A stretch of 64,000 nucleotides of DNA, from NCBI GenBank assembly GCA_029203145.1, contig CP119309.1, forward strand, positions 955,001 through 1,019,000, in the 5' to 3' direction. Source of the DNA: Candidatus Brevundimonas phytovorans. Lineage in GTDB: Bacteria > Pseudomonadota > Alphaproteobacteria > Caulobacterales > Caulobacteraceae. Shown here in pieces: positions 40,127 through 48,565 of this stretch (its first letter is position 1; each line of letters opens with the position of its first letter). Below the pieces are notes generated by a model, which made no database searches, was not told the DNA's origin, and saw only the letters and a list, made by a program, of their open reading frames with translations. The position numbers were made by a program, and so were the translations under genes.

Positions 40127-41038
40127 ATGCGTACGCCGACCGACTTCTCCAGCGCTGTCCAGCGCCGCTTCGAGTTCATCGAGTGGAAGGTTTTCTGGGA
40201 TGGCGGCGTGCGCCGTGAGAGCCTGGAGCAGGCGTTCGGCATCTCCACGCCGCAGGCCTCCGTGGACCTGCGCCACTACCAAGAGTTCGAGCCTGACAAC
40301 CTCGCCTACGACAAGTCCGCCAAGATGTACGTGCGGGGCGGCACCTTCTTGCCCCGGTTCCTGAAGCTCTCGGCCGACAGGCTGCTGCTCCAGATCAGGG
40401 CGTTCCTGACGGGGACGCTGGACTCCAAGGATCTCTGGTTCTCAACCCTGCCGCCCTTCGATGCCGCGCCGGACATCGTGCGCTCCGTCGAACCGGTGGC
40501 GCTGCGCAAGATCCTCGACGCGATCCGCGAACGCCAGACGATCGCGGTCCACTACCAGTCGCTGTCCACGAACAAGTGGCGCGAGATCGCGCCGCACGCC
40601 CTGGCCTTCGATGGGTATCGTTGGCATGCGCGCTCACTGTGTTGCGAGAGCGGGGAGTTTCGCGACTTCGTGCTCGCCCGGATCGACGATTTCGGCGAGG
40701 CCAAGCCCGCAGACATCGATGCGTCGGCCGATCTGGAATGGAGCACGATGATCGAGATGCGCCTGACGCCGCATCCGGGCCTGACCGACGACCAGCGCCG
40801 CGCCATCGAGTGCGACTTCGGAATGGTCGATGGCGTGCGCCTGATCGAGATGCGCTTGGCGCTGGCCTACTACTTCATTAAGCGGCATAACCTTGATCTT
40901 GAGCGCCTCATCCCGGAGAGCGCGCTCAGGCCTGATCGGCTGCAGATCCGCTTGGAAAACCTTGACCAAGTGCAGGAGGTGATTGCCAAGACCAGGTTGG
41001 CGGCCCAATTGATGGTGCAAGCGCGACGGTCTCATTAG
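40127..41038 (+). CDS. WYL-domain transcriptional regulator, paralogue of the 20687 gene
   Basis: A 303-residue regulator with an N-terminal winged helix (QRRFEFIEWKVFWDGGV, then FGISTPQASVDLRHYQEF), a WYL domain (about 130-210: IAVHYQSLSTNKWREIAPHALAFDGYRW, FRDFVLARI) and a C-terminal extension. Its N-terminus matches the other WYL protein of the window position by position, so they share recent ancestry. It is divergent from the Pycsar operon, the usual place for a CapW/BrxR-type repressor. The ATG at 40127 follows GGGAG and is preferred over an in-frame ATG 42 bases upstream. Confidence 0.9.
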   Translation: MRTPTDFSSAVQRRFEFIEWKVFWDGGVRRESLEQAFGISTPQASVDLRHYQEFEPDNLAYDKSAKMYVRGGTFLPRFLKLSADRLLLQIRAFLTGTLDSKDLWFSTLPPFDAAPDIVRSVEPVALRKILDAIRERQTIAVHYQSLSTNKWREIAPHALAFDGYRWHARSLCCESGEFRDFVLARIDDFGEAKPADIDASADLEWSTMIEMRLTPHPGLTDDQRRAIECDFGMVDGVRLIEMRLALAYYFIKRHNLDLERLIPESALRPDRLQIRLENLDQVQEVIAKTRLAAQLMVQARRSH

Positions 41039-41207
41039 CGCAAGAACTCGTTCGTGGCTGGTTAGCTCAGCTGGATGATGGTCAGGTCATTGGGGAGCCA
41101 AAAGTTGGGCTCCCGCGAGCCTTGAAAAGCGCCTGCGCGACAGCCAAGCTCCGGTAGAAGACATCGTGAGCGAGAGTTGCCTCGTTTCGACGCGAGGGTT
41201 GATTTTA

Positions 41208-41336
41208 ATGATCGACGACAACGACTATCGCGAAGGCTTTATCCAGGGCTTTTTTGCGATCAGGGGCAGCGCTGCAGCGTTAGCTGCGGCGCTGCCCCGG
41301 GGCGTCGACCAACAGGGCGACACCTGGAAGAAGTAG
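41208..41336 (+). CDS. Possible small protein of 42 residues
   Basis: A short frame reads MIDDNDYREGFIQGFF, then AIRGSAAALAAALPRG, ending DTWKK. A GAGGG sits about 10 bases before the ATG. The DYREGF..GF..IRG..AA pattern recalls small hypothetical proteins common on alphaproteobacterial mobile DNA. It lies alone in a stretch of relics, so it may be expressed or may itself be a remnant. Confidence 0.35.
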   Translation: MIDDNDYREGFIQGFFAIRGSAAALAAALPRGVDQQGDTWKK

Positions 41337-41371
41337 TGAGCGAGGTTCGACAAGCTCGATCGCCATAATTC

Positions 41372-41796
41372 TTAGGCAGGTCGATCGGAGATGCTGCGAG
41401 TGGCGAGCGCAAGCCGGTCAAGACAGACCCGGAGGTAGCGGTGTCCCAACCTGTTCGACATGGCCAGATCGTCTACGCGGGGCACGCCGACCCGCTGCCC
41501 GCACCACCCACCCGCCACCAAGGCGTTGCGCAAGTCCAGCAAGGCCTCGGCGGTGGAACAAGCGTCCTCTCGAACGATCGCCCCAAAAAACGGTCGACAC
41601 CTGCGGCGCGAAGCTTGGTGAGCTAGGAGGCCACCCGAGCCGACCTGGACACTGCCGGGCCGCCCATCCCCAGCTGTGACTCGATCAAGCTGACGAGCCC
41701 TTGGGGTCCGACGACGCCGTCATCGAGATCCCCAGTTGTACCCACCGTATCCGGATAGGTGCGGCCGTCAGAGCCGAGCCTCAAGACCAATCTCAT
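41372..41796 (-). pseudogene. AddB-like PD-(D/E)XK nuclease, N-terminal relic
   Basis: From an ATG at 41796 the frame reads MRLVLRLGSDGRTYPD, then DLDDGVVGPQGLVSLIESQLGMGGPAVSRSARVAS, and stops at 41623-41625. In the other two frames the homology continues as LTKLRAAGVDRFLGRSFE, then STAEALLDLRNALVAGGW, then PRVDDLAMS, to a stop at 41372. This resembles the start of another family of AddB-like nucleases. It needs at least two frameshifts and lacks the nuclease domain. It is unlike the intact gene at 17811-20465. Confidence 0.5.
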
Positions 41797-42055
41797 GTTT
41801 CGCTCCCCGTTCCACGATCTTGGCGAGGCACATCCCGCTCGCGCAGCCGCGGTGTTGAACGTCCGCTTCTTGGAGGCAGTCAAAAGACCGCTTCTGCGCG
41901 TCGGCGGCCTCAACCTAACGACAATCTGACTCAACGCAGAACCAGGGGCGTGAGCAGGTTGATGATGTTCCAAGTCTGCGCATCACTGCGGAGGGCAAGG
42001 CGTTCTTAGACCTTGCGCCGCGTCTACGAAGCCGCCGGCGCAGACCGAGGAGGCT

Positions 42056-42781
42056 TTAGGCGTCGGCGCCTATCGCCGTCTCCTGTTCGACTGACGCTTC
42101 ACCGCCGAGCGCTTCGTAACGGCGCTCGGCAAGCCATTGGAGTCGTCGCGCTTGCGTTTGAAGCACGCGTCGAAGGCCGCCCTGGACCTTCCGCTCTGAG
42201 ATCACCTGCGCCAGTCGCGAGATGATCAAGGCGCGACGCGCGATCCGGAAGTCCGGATGCGACCGCAGTTCATACACGCGATTCGAGACGATGCGGCCGC
42301 GCAGTGAGGGCGGGGGTTCGACAGCGAGCAGGCCGGGTGGGGGATCCTTCTCGTTGAGGATCGCCTTGAAATTGGAGCGCTCGACGGCCTGTTCCGTGAT
42401 CAGACGCTCTAGAGCGTCCAGGCGCTGTTTGGCGGTTACATCCTTGCCGCCGACGGCCTGAAGCTCGGGAAGGGGCCAAACCTCGATTTCATAGACCTCG
42501 AACGGATCCAGCACCGACATGGCGACGGCGTCCGTGCGCTGGTTGGTCAGGTGCCGGCGGATGCGGGTCCGCAGCATCTCATTGGTCTGGCCCACATAGA
42601 TCGGCTCGCCGTCGTAGTCGAAGAAGGCGTAGACGCCCCACTTGTAGTTGCCGACCCTGACCTTATGACCTGCAGGATCGTCAAAGGGCGTATCTAGGAA
42701 GGCGGCGAGATTGGCGCGCAGGTCCTCCGTTTCGAACGGAGGTAACTGGGAGGCGTCTCTATCCCAAGTGTCGATCGCCAT
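42056..42781 (-). CDS. Eco29kI-family GIY-YIG restriction endonuclease
   Basis: A 241-residue nuclease with a GIY-YIG domain: KWGVYAFFDYDGEPIYVGQTNEML, then RIRRHLTNQRTDAVAM (about 47-92), holding the tyrosines and arginine of the active site. The flanking FDDPAGHKVRVGNYK and VLDPFEVYEIEVWPLPE segments are those of Eco29kI-type enzymes, which cut CCGCGG. Specificity here is not established. The C-terminal 90 residues are basic and variable. It starts four bases after the methyltransferase stop on the same strand, the layout of a type II restriction-modification pair. Confidence 0.85.
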   Translation of the reverse strand: MAIDTWDRDASQLPPFETEDLRANLAAFLDTPFDDPAGHKVRVGNYKWGVYAFFDYDGEPIYVGQTNEMLRTRIRRHLTNQRTDAVAMSVLDPFEVYEIEVWPLPELQAVGGKDVTAKQRLDALERLITEQAVERSNFKAILNEKDPPPGLLAVEPPPSLRGRIVSNRVYELRSHPDFRIARRALIISRLAQVISERKVQGGLRRVLQTQARRLQWLAERRYEALGGEASVEQETAIGADA

Positions 42782-42785
42782 GGGG

Positions 42786-43949
42786 TCAGGCCGCTTTGCG
42801 CAGAGCGCTGGCCGTACCCAGCAGCGGCTCGAACACATGCTGCGCCAAGTGGCGGACTACGGGGACGGCCACGCCGTCACCGGTCAGGTGATAGGCCTCA
42901 TTGTAGCGGCTGGGCAGGACATAGCTGTCGCTCAGGCCCATCAGGCGAGCAGTCTCGCGAGACGAGATCAGGCGCGAGCGGACGCGATGACCATCGACAA
43001 CCATGATGATTTGTCGACTGGAGCCGCCAGCTGGGGTGCGTAGGCAGCCGGCGATGTCATCAAACCGGACCTCAGCGCGCTGAACCTTCTGGCCGGTCTC
43101 GTCAAAACGGGTTCGGCGATAGACGCCGCCGACCATACGTCGCCCGGCGCGCTTGGCCGCTTCCACCTTCGCCAAGTTCACCGGCGACATCATGTCGAGG
43201 AGCTTCTTGGTTTCGGCTTGATTGTGCCAGGGCACGCTATCGGGATCATCTTCGATGAGGTCGGCGAAGGTGCTAGCCCGCCGTTCAGGCGTTGGCACAT
43301 TCCACCAGACGAGCTTATCAGCCACCTCAGCCGGGAGGCTCGAAACCGCCTTTTTCAAAGCTCGGGTGTGGAAAGGCTCGATAGGCTCGGGCGACACCAG
43401 TTCTGGCGCAATCTCCAGGTCCGCGCGCACGCCGATGACAAACAGCCTCGGGCGAGACTGCGGCACGAAGAGATCTGCGTTGATCACCAGGGCCCCGAAC
43501 CGATAGCCGGCGTCCGCATAAGTCTTGCACATCGCATGGAAGTCAGCGCCCCCATGGGAGGTCAGAGCGCCGCAAACATTCTCCACGGCGACCATGGCTG
43601 GCGCGCGGCCTTCGGCGGCCAGTCCGCGGATGATGTCCCAAAAGGCGTAGAAGGTGCCCGAGCGCTCTCCAGCTAGGCCTTTGCCGACGCCAGCCAGAGA
43701 GAGATCCTGGCAGGGGAAGCTTCCCCACACGAGGCCAGGAGATCCCGGAAGATGCGCGGCTTCGAGAGCGCGAATATCGCCGACCGTCAGCTCGCCGCCG
43801 GTGCCCCAGTTGGCCTGATAGGCGAAGCCCTTCTTTGCGTCGAAGTCGTTGGCGAACAGGCAGGTCCAATCATCGCCCAGACCTGCGCGCGCCATGCCGC
43901 CGCCCGCGAAGAACTCATAGAAGGACTGGTCGACGTCTAGCGCGGCCAT
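42786..43949 (-). CDS. DNA (cytosine-5)-methyltransferase of the Eco29kI-like system
   Basis: A 387-residue C5-cytosine methyltransferase. Motif I is FYEFFAGGGMARAGLG (about 9-24), motif IV with the catalytic cysteine is GSFPCQDLSLAG (about 76-87), motif VI is VAVENVCG, motif VIII is near QSRPRLFVIGV, and motifs IX-X are TPAGGSSRQ and YHLTGDGVAVPVVRHL. It should protect host sites from the adjacent nuclease. The ATG at 43949 was chosen because motif I falls at the usual distance; upstream extension is low-complexity. It is the promoter-proximal gene of the pair. Confidence 0.92.
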   Translation of the reverse strand: MAALDVDQSFYEFFAGGGMARAGLGDDWTCLFANDFDAKKGFAYQANWGTGGELTVGDIRALEAAHLPGSPGLVWGSFPCQDLSLAGVGKGLAGERSGTFYAFWDIIRGLAAEGRAPAMVAVENVCGALTSHGGADFHAMCKTYADAGYRFGALVINADLFVPQSRPRLFVIGVRADLEIAPELVSPEPIEPFHTRALKKAVSSLPAEVADKLVWWNVPTPERRASTFADLIEDDPDSVPWHNQAETKKLLDMMSPVNLAKVEAAKRAGRRMVGGVYRRTRFDETGQKVQRAEVRFDDIAGCLRTPAGGSSRQIIMVVDGHRVRSRLISSRETARLMGLSDSYVLPSRYNEAYHLTGDGVAVPVVRHLAQHVFEPLLGTASALRKAA

Positions 43950-44010
43950 GCGGGTCTCCAACGCGTATTGAGATCTGCGCTCCTGCCATGAGGAGACGGG
44001 CGAGATTCGC

Positions 44011-44024
44011 ACATGTAGACATGT
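44011..44024. promoter_or_regulatory. Paired ACATGT sites upstream of the methyltransferase
   Basis: Two ACATGT palindromes separated by AG (44011-44016 and 44019-44024) lie about 62 bases before the methyltransferase start. Their symmetry and position suit an operator. Some C5 methyltransferases repress their own promoter, but no controller gene is visible. The function is a guess. Confidence 0.3.
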
Positions 44025-44218
44025 TGGCGGGCCGGGGTGAGATCGTCCAGTTCTTTGTTTGTTCGCTCGCGTGTGTGCAGCTTTGTCCGCCCTTGGCGCG
44101 GAACGACTGGCGCGCAATCGCGCACCGACCGCCCTCCAACGACTTCAGCCAAACCGCCATTGGGACGCCCGGGCGAAGAGACGTCGCGGCGGCAGGGGGC
44201 GGACGTTGGCGGCCACCC

Positions 44219-44845
44219 TTATGGGGAAGTTCGGACGCGGACTCCAGGAATCCGCCACGCGACGTTCTCGCTGAACGCGATATCCGCGTCGGCGAGAAAA
44301 TCGCCGGGGAACCGCCGGGCTTGCATACGTGCAGCGTCCATCGCCGATACCAGCCAGAAAGCCCCGTCAGGTTCGGAGTAGAGGTGGAAGTCGCCTTGAA
44401 GCGCACGACATGATGGACAGTGGTTGGCATAATAACGACTGTCGGTCGTACTGCTGAAGCCTTGTCGGTATGCAGGCTGAACGCTCTGTATGAAACCTAC
44501 AGCGTCAGGCGGAAGCCGTGTGATGTATTCGGCGAACGCCCAGTCAGCGCTCCGTTCTTCCCTGCTGCCATTTGGCTGCTCATTCAGCACGAAGCCAGGC
44601 GCCATTAGGCACGCGACGGCCTGGAAGGCTCGCTTGCAGCGCCAACACTCCTCGGCGGCGGTCACAAGATAGGTTTCGCGCGACAAAACTCGATATGGCT
44701 GCGCCTCTGGTTCGCCCGGCCGCCAACGCGCAAACGGATGGGGATCTACACCTGGCGGCACGTACCAAGTGCGACGTTGAGGATTCCAGCGGGCTCCTAG
44801 CCGCTTGGCGTCGTCCTTTTCGGAAAACGGAACATCCAAATCCAT
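44219..44845 (-). CDS. DUF5710-domain protein with cysteine-rich C-terminus
   Basis: A 208-residue protein. The first 40 residues are a DUF5710 module (DVPFSEKDDAKRLGARW, then RRTWYVPPGVDP), a small domain often seen on plasmid and phage DNA-handling proteins. The rest has a CWRCKRAF pair (about 68-73) and an HCPSCRALQGDFHL pair (about 140-153), which could hold a zinc ion. It stands alone between the restriction-modification genes and mcrC. It may take part in nucleic acid binding; no enzymatic motif is visible. Confidence 0.75.
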   Translation of the reverse strand: MDLDVPFSEKDDAKRLGARWNPQRRTWYVPPGVDPHPFARWRPGEPEAQPYRVLSRETYLVTAAEECWRCKRAFQAVACLMAPGFVLNEQPNGSREERSADWAFAEYITRLPPDAVGFIQSVQPAYRQGFSSTTDSRYYANHCPSCRALQGDFHLYSEPDGAFWLVSAMDAARMQARRFPGDFLADADIAFSENVAWRIPGVRVRTSP

Positions 44846-44937
44846 GGCGATTTTCCGGTGAATGTTTCGTCCAAGATCCGCTGTAGCGGCGGCGGAGAAT
44901 ACGTAGAGGGATCAGATCTTAAGCGGCCGGTACGGCA

Positions 44938-46218
44938 TCAGCTAGCGCCCGCCATCATACTCACCTGGGTCTTGGGCAGGTTCGCTTCGAGAGGAGATAG
45001 CGCGCCGCTTTCGAGATCGATGGACCGGATATGAAGGCGCAGGCCTGGTTTCATCCGCAGCGGGCCTTGGGTCGTCGGAAAATCGGCTGTGCGAGGGTAG
45101 ACGAGGTGCAACTCGCCGTGCCCGCCGAGATAGGCCTGACCATAGGCGTGCAGCTGATAGACGTCCGATTGAGCGATGCCGAAGCGAAGGCTTGGATCCG
45201 AATGGAGGCGTTTCCATTTCGCGTCGATCACCAGGGTTTCCTCGCCACGACGCGCGACCAGATCGGGGCGAAGATCGAACCATGGGCGCTCGTCGTAGCG
45301 GCACAGACTATGCGTTCGCGGCTGGCGATGGATGCGGTGATCCGGAAGCGCTCGGCGGATCGAGCGTTCGACAAAGGCTTCGAATAACCGCTCCATCGGA
45401 AACAGCATCGAGAGCGCCTGGTCCTGCCCGCTCACAGCGAACGGAGTCCGTTCTGTTAGGATCAGTTCGCAGAGAGGCCGGACCGCGCGGTAGTGCGCCA
45501 TTGTCCGGTCGTCGCGCCAGCGACTCAGATCGGACTGGACGTCGAGGCTTGGCGGGACCTCGGCCAACAACGCTGAGAGCTCCCGGGCGATCCGCCACGT
45601 GGCGGGGGCGCGAGTGAACCGTGCAATCTTATCGACCGCGGCCCGGATCGAACGGTTCTCCGGCCGATCTATCGTGAAAATGTCGTGAGAGATGTGAAAG
45701 TCGAGCAGAGCCGATGGCCCTGCGCGGAGCTGGCGCGCCAGGTCGAGACGCCCCCGCAGATAGGGTTCGCGGCTTTCCTGGCGCAGGTAGTCAAACCGCA
45801 AGCCTCGTCCGAGCAGTTGGGCGACCTGCTCGATGAAGGTTTTCGCCATCCACTCCGTGAACGGCCGATCGAGGACCTGCAGATCGGCCAATTCGATTTC
45901 GCGCGCCGGTATGTCGTGAGCTGCCGCAATCATGCGGAAAAGCAATCGCCGGGCGGCGGGCAGGCTGTCTCCCGCCTCGGTGTGCTTCGGCAGGATCTCG
46001 AGATCGACGCCGCTTGGAAGGCGTATCACCCCCACGAGGTTTAGGACCTTCAGAGTGCGAAGGCCTTCGAACCGTACGGGACGCGCACCGGCGTCTGTCT
46101 TCGCCGTTCGTCGGGCCAGCCAGGCGAAGTCCTCTGACGCCAGCGTGGCGCGGTCGAGCGTGGGTTCAACGACGTCCGTCGTCAGGGTCGCGAACTCGCG
46201 AACGCTGACGACGGTCAC
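44938..46218 (-). CDS. mcrC: McrC-like subunit of a modification-dependent restriction enzyme
   Basis: A 426-residue McrC-family protein. The N-terminal part (LKVLNLVGVIRLPSGVDLEILPKH, then RRLLFRMIAAAHDI) is the McrB-interacting region. The PD-(D/E)XK nuclease lies in the last third: FDLRPDLVARRGEETLVIDAKWKRL (about 322-346) with the D..DAK catalytic residues. McrBC cleaves DNA containing modified cytosines. The GTG start at 46218 overlaps the mcrB stop (GTGA), giving tight coupling. Confidence 0.9.
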   Translation of the reverse strand: MTVVSVREFATLTTDVVEPTLDRATLASEDFAWLARRTAKTDAGARPVRFEGLRTLKVLNLVGVIRLPSGVDLEILPKHTEAGDSLPAARRLLFRMIAAAHDIPAREIELADLQVLDRPFTEWMAKTFIEQVAQLLGRGLRFDYLRQESREPYLRGRLDLARQLRAGPSALLDFHISHDIFTIDRPENRSIRAAVDKIARFTRAPATWRIARELSALLAEVPPSLDVQSDLSRWRDDRTMAHYRAVRPLCELILTERTPFAVSGQDQALSMLFPMERLFEAFVERSIRRALPDHRIHRQPRTHSLCRYDERPWFDLRPDLVARRGEETLVIDAKWKRLHSDPSLRFGIAQSDVYQLHAYGQAYLGGHGELHLVYPRTADFPTTQGPLRMKPGLRLHIRSIDLESGALSPLEANLPKTQVSMMAGAS

Positions 46219-48344
46219 TTGAGCAGAATGCGTTGGTAGGCGCCGGGGCGCTCTAGAGCGCTCCAGTTCACGGCCCACGCCGGGCGCATCGGGATTTCGG
46301 TCTCCGATGCGGGGAAAAGCGCTTGAGCGTCGCGCTCCCGCTCTACGACGATCCGGTCCTCAGGTTCCTTCGAGCGGTCGTTCAAGACCAGGGCGATGCG
46401 GCTCCAGTCGTCGAAGAAATACTCCTGCAGGAGTGGAATGACGCGATGGCGAAACACGTTCGCCAAATCTTTCAACGACTGGGCGCCCTCTAAGCCGGTG
46501 AAATAGGCGTGACCGATCCGGTGTTCGCGGTCGAGGAGAAGCTCGATCCGGGCGTTCAGCGCCGCAAGCAACAAACCGATTTCGACGCCTTCGATTTCGA
46601 AATCCAGGAGCGTAGGATTTGGTTCGATTTCTTCAAATTCGAAGCGGCGCCTAAGCGCGATGTCCATGGCCGACAGAGACCGATCCGCCGTGTTCATCGT
46701 GCCGATCAGATGCAGCGAATTGGGTAGTCCGAAGGTCTGTTTGGAATAGGGGAGGGTGACGGTTAGCTGTTCACGCTCGCCGAGCCGCTTGTCGGGCTCG
46801 ATCAAGGTGATGAGCTCCCCGAAGATGCGGGAGACGTTGCCACGGTTGATCTCGTCGATGATCAACACCCGTGGCGACGCCTGGTTCGTCGGCTTGATTG
46901 TCGCGCTAGCTAAAATCGACTGGACGATCTCTGGCAAGATATTCTTGTAGCCGTTGACAATGTACTTCTCGAGGCGAACCGTCGGAACCCTCTCGAACAC
47001 GTCTCCAGCTCGGATATCGTCCAAACTGACCTTCTCGCTCCTCACCAGCTCTGCAAGCTCGTTCAATAGCAGCCATGGCAAGGGGAGTTCCGAGCCGTTT
47101 GGCTTTCGAAGCCATAGTATCTCGGACGTAGACCGCAGGACTCGGTAGTCGCGCGAGAAGACGCGTCCCGGTACGAAACCGTCGACGGCGCTCGTGGGGA
47201 GACACATTCGCTTCAGAATGCCGTCTTCGACGAAATAACGAAGCCGCCCCTGGTCATCGACCTCCGCCTTCAGGCCTTCGACGAAGTCCTCGTAACTCAG
47301 ACTCTGGTGGAAGGTCACGACAGCGATGGCGCCCTCGTTCACCCGCTGGTCGAACCTAGCCTTCAGCGAGGCGCGATCGCCGATGTTGTCGGCATAGAAC
47401 TCCGGATCGACGATGCCGAGTGCGCGGTCTATCGTCGTATAGGTTTTCCCGGTCCCTGGAGGTCCGTACAGGATCTGGTTGAGTGGAGGCCGGTTCGGGG
47501 CCTTCTGCTCCCCTGAGTTCTCGTCGATTTCGAACTCAGGGACGGTCTCGTCGGCCCAGCGCGATTTAAGCGGCTCGTGATAAAAATCGATCTCTCTGCC
47601 GACTTCGCTTTCCAAGCGCGAGCGTATCCCCAGCAGCGCTTCATCACGCTCACGCTTGGACATCGTATTGAAGCGCCGAGTGTCGACGCCGCCGAAGGAT
47701 TTGAGAATCTTGCGAACCGCACCAATCGAAGCGATGCGTTCGAACTCGGCGGGATGAATGAGGTGTGGAAGAACCAGCTTGAGCTGACGGTTGCCGTCGT
47801 CCGGAAGGTTCGCCACCCAGTCGTTGAAAATCCAAGGATCTTTAAATGTCGCGGCTCGATCGGCGCGCGGCATAGCTTTCGCCGCCTCCGTCAGGTTGAT
47901 GAGGAAGCGGAGTTCGCGCCAGCGATGGTTGTTGTACCCGGGGCCGCCGGACCCGAGGCCGCCCAAAACTTCGTCCGACAGGGCGTCGGCGTCCTCGGGG
48001 AGCTCGCTTCCGGACCATCGCCAGACGGAGCGGACCAGATTGCGCTTGGACTTCGGTTTGACATTACTAGGAAAGAGGCTGAGGGCCCAGAGCAACTCAG
48101 CCATCAGCCGCTTCGCGCTAGGAGAGCTCGGCTCCATTTGCGCTTTTAGCTTCTCGAAGAAAACGCCTTCACCCTCGTCCGGACGGCGAACGAAATAATC
48201 CACCACCTCGCGCACATGATCTGCGGTCCAGATCTCCTCGTTTGAGAAGATTGAGCCGTCCTCGATCAGGCAGCGCTCCAGCCAACGTCGCGCAGCTTCG
48301 AACACCGGCTCGGCATTGGCATGGTGCGGATTATAGCGTGACAC
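46215..48344 (-). CDS. mcrB: McrB-like AAA+ GTPase/ATPase with N-terminal recognition region
   Basis: A 709-residue AAA+ motor. The P-loop is ILYGPPGTGKTYTTIDRAL (about 291-309). HQSLSYEDFVEGLKAEV, VLIIDEINRGNVSRIFGEL (Walker B) and LIGTMNTADRSLSAMDIALRRRFEF with MNTADRS, the McrB consensus, follow. The N-terminal 270 residues are not a recognised DNA-reading domain and probably decide which modification is detected. It starts at a GTG at 48344. Known McrB motors use GTP; that is family knowledge. Confidence 0.9.
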   Translation of the reverse strand: MSRYNPHHANAEPVFEAARRWLERCLIEDGSIFSNEEIWTADHVREVVDYFVRRPDEGEGVFFEKLKAQMEPSSPSAKRLMAELLWALSLFPSNVKPKSKRNLVRSVWRWSGSELPEDADALSDEVLGGLGSGGPGYNNHRWRELRFLINLTEAAKAMPRADRAATFKDPWIFNDWVANLPDDGNRQLKLVLPHLIHPAEFERIASIGAVRKILKSFGGVDTRRFNTMSKRERDEALLGIRSRLESEVGREIDFYHEPLKSRWADETVPEFEIDENSGEQKAPNRPPLNQILYGPPGTGKTYTTIDRALGIVDPEFYADNIGDRASLKARFDQRVNEGAIAVVTFHQSLSYEDFVEGLKAEVDDQGRLRYFVEDGILKRMCLPTSAVDGFVPGRVFSRDYRVLRSTSEILWLRKPNGSELPLPWLLLNELAELVRSEKVSLDDIRAGDVFERVPTVRLEKYIVNGYKNILPEIVQSILASATIKPTNQASPRVLIIDEINRGNVSRIFGELITLIEPDKRLGEREQLTVTLPYSKQTFGLPNSLHLIGTMNTADRSLSAMDIALRRRFEFEEIEPNPTLLDFEIEGVEIGLLLAALNARIELLLDREHRIGHAYFTGLEGAQSLKDLANVFRHRVIPLLQEYFFDDWSRIALVLNDRSKEPEDRIVVERERDAQALFPASETEIPMRPAWAVNWSALERPGAYQRILLK

Positions 48345-48565
48345 GTGTTCGATCCCCCTGGCGCCGTGAAATCGAACCTTGCGGGCGCGACGAACGAAGT
48401 CAATCTCGCCGCAATTCAGGTCTCTGGGTGAACGCAGAGGCGATTGGATCCGCCCTCAGCACCCTCATTAGCAGGGCTTCAAGGCGCTGCGCTGGCGTCG
48501 GCGCGCCCTGCTTGGCTGCGACTCTGGCATGATCGACCTAACGGCGGTCGCTTTCCTAAAGGGGA

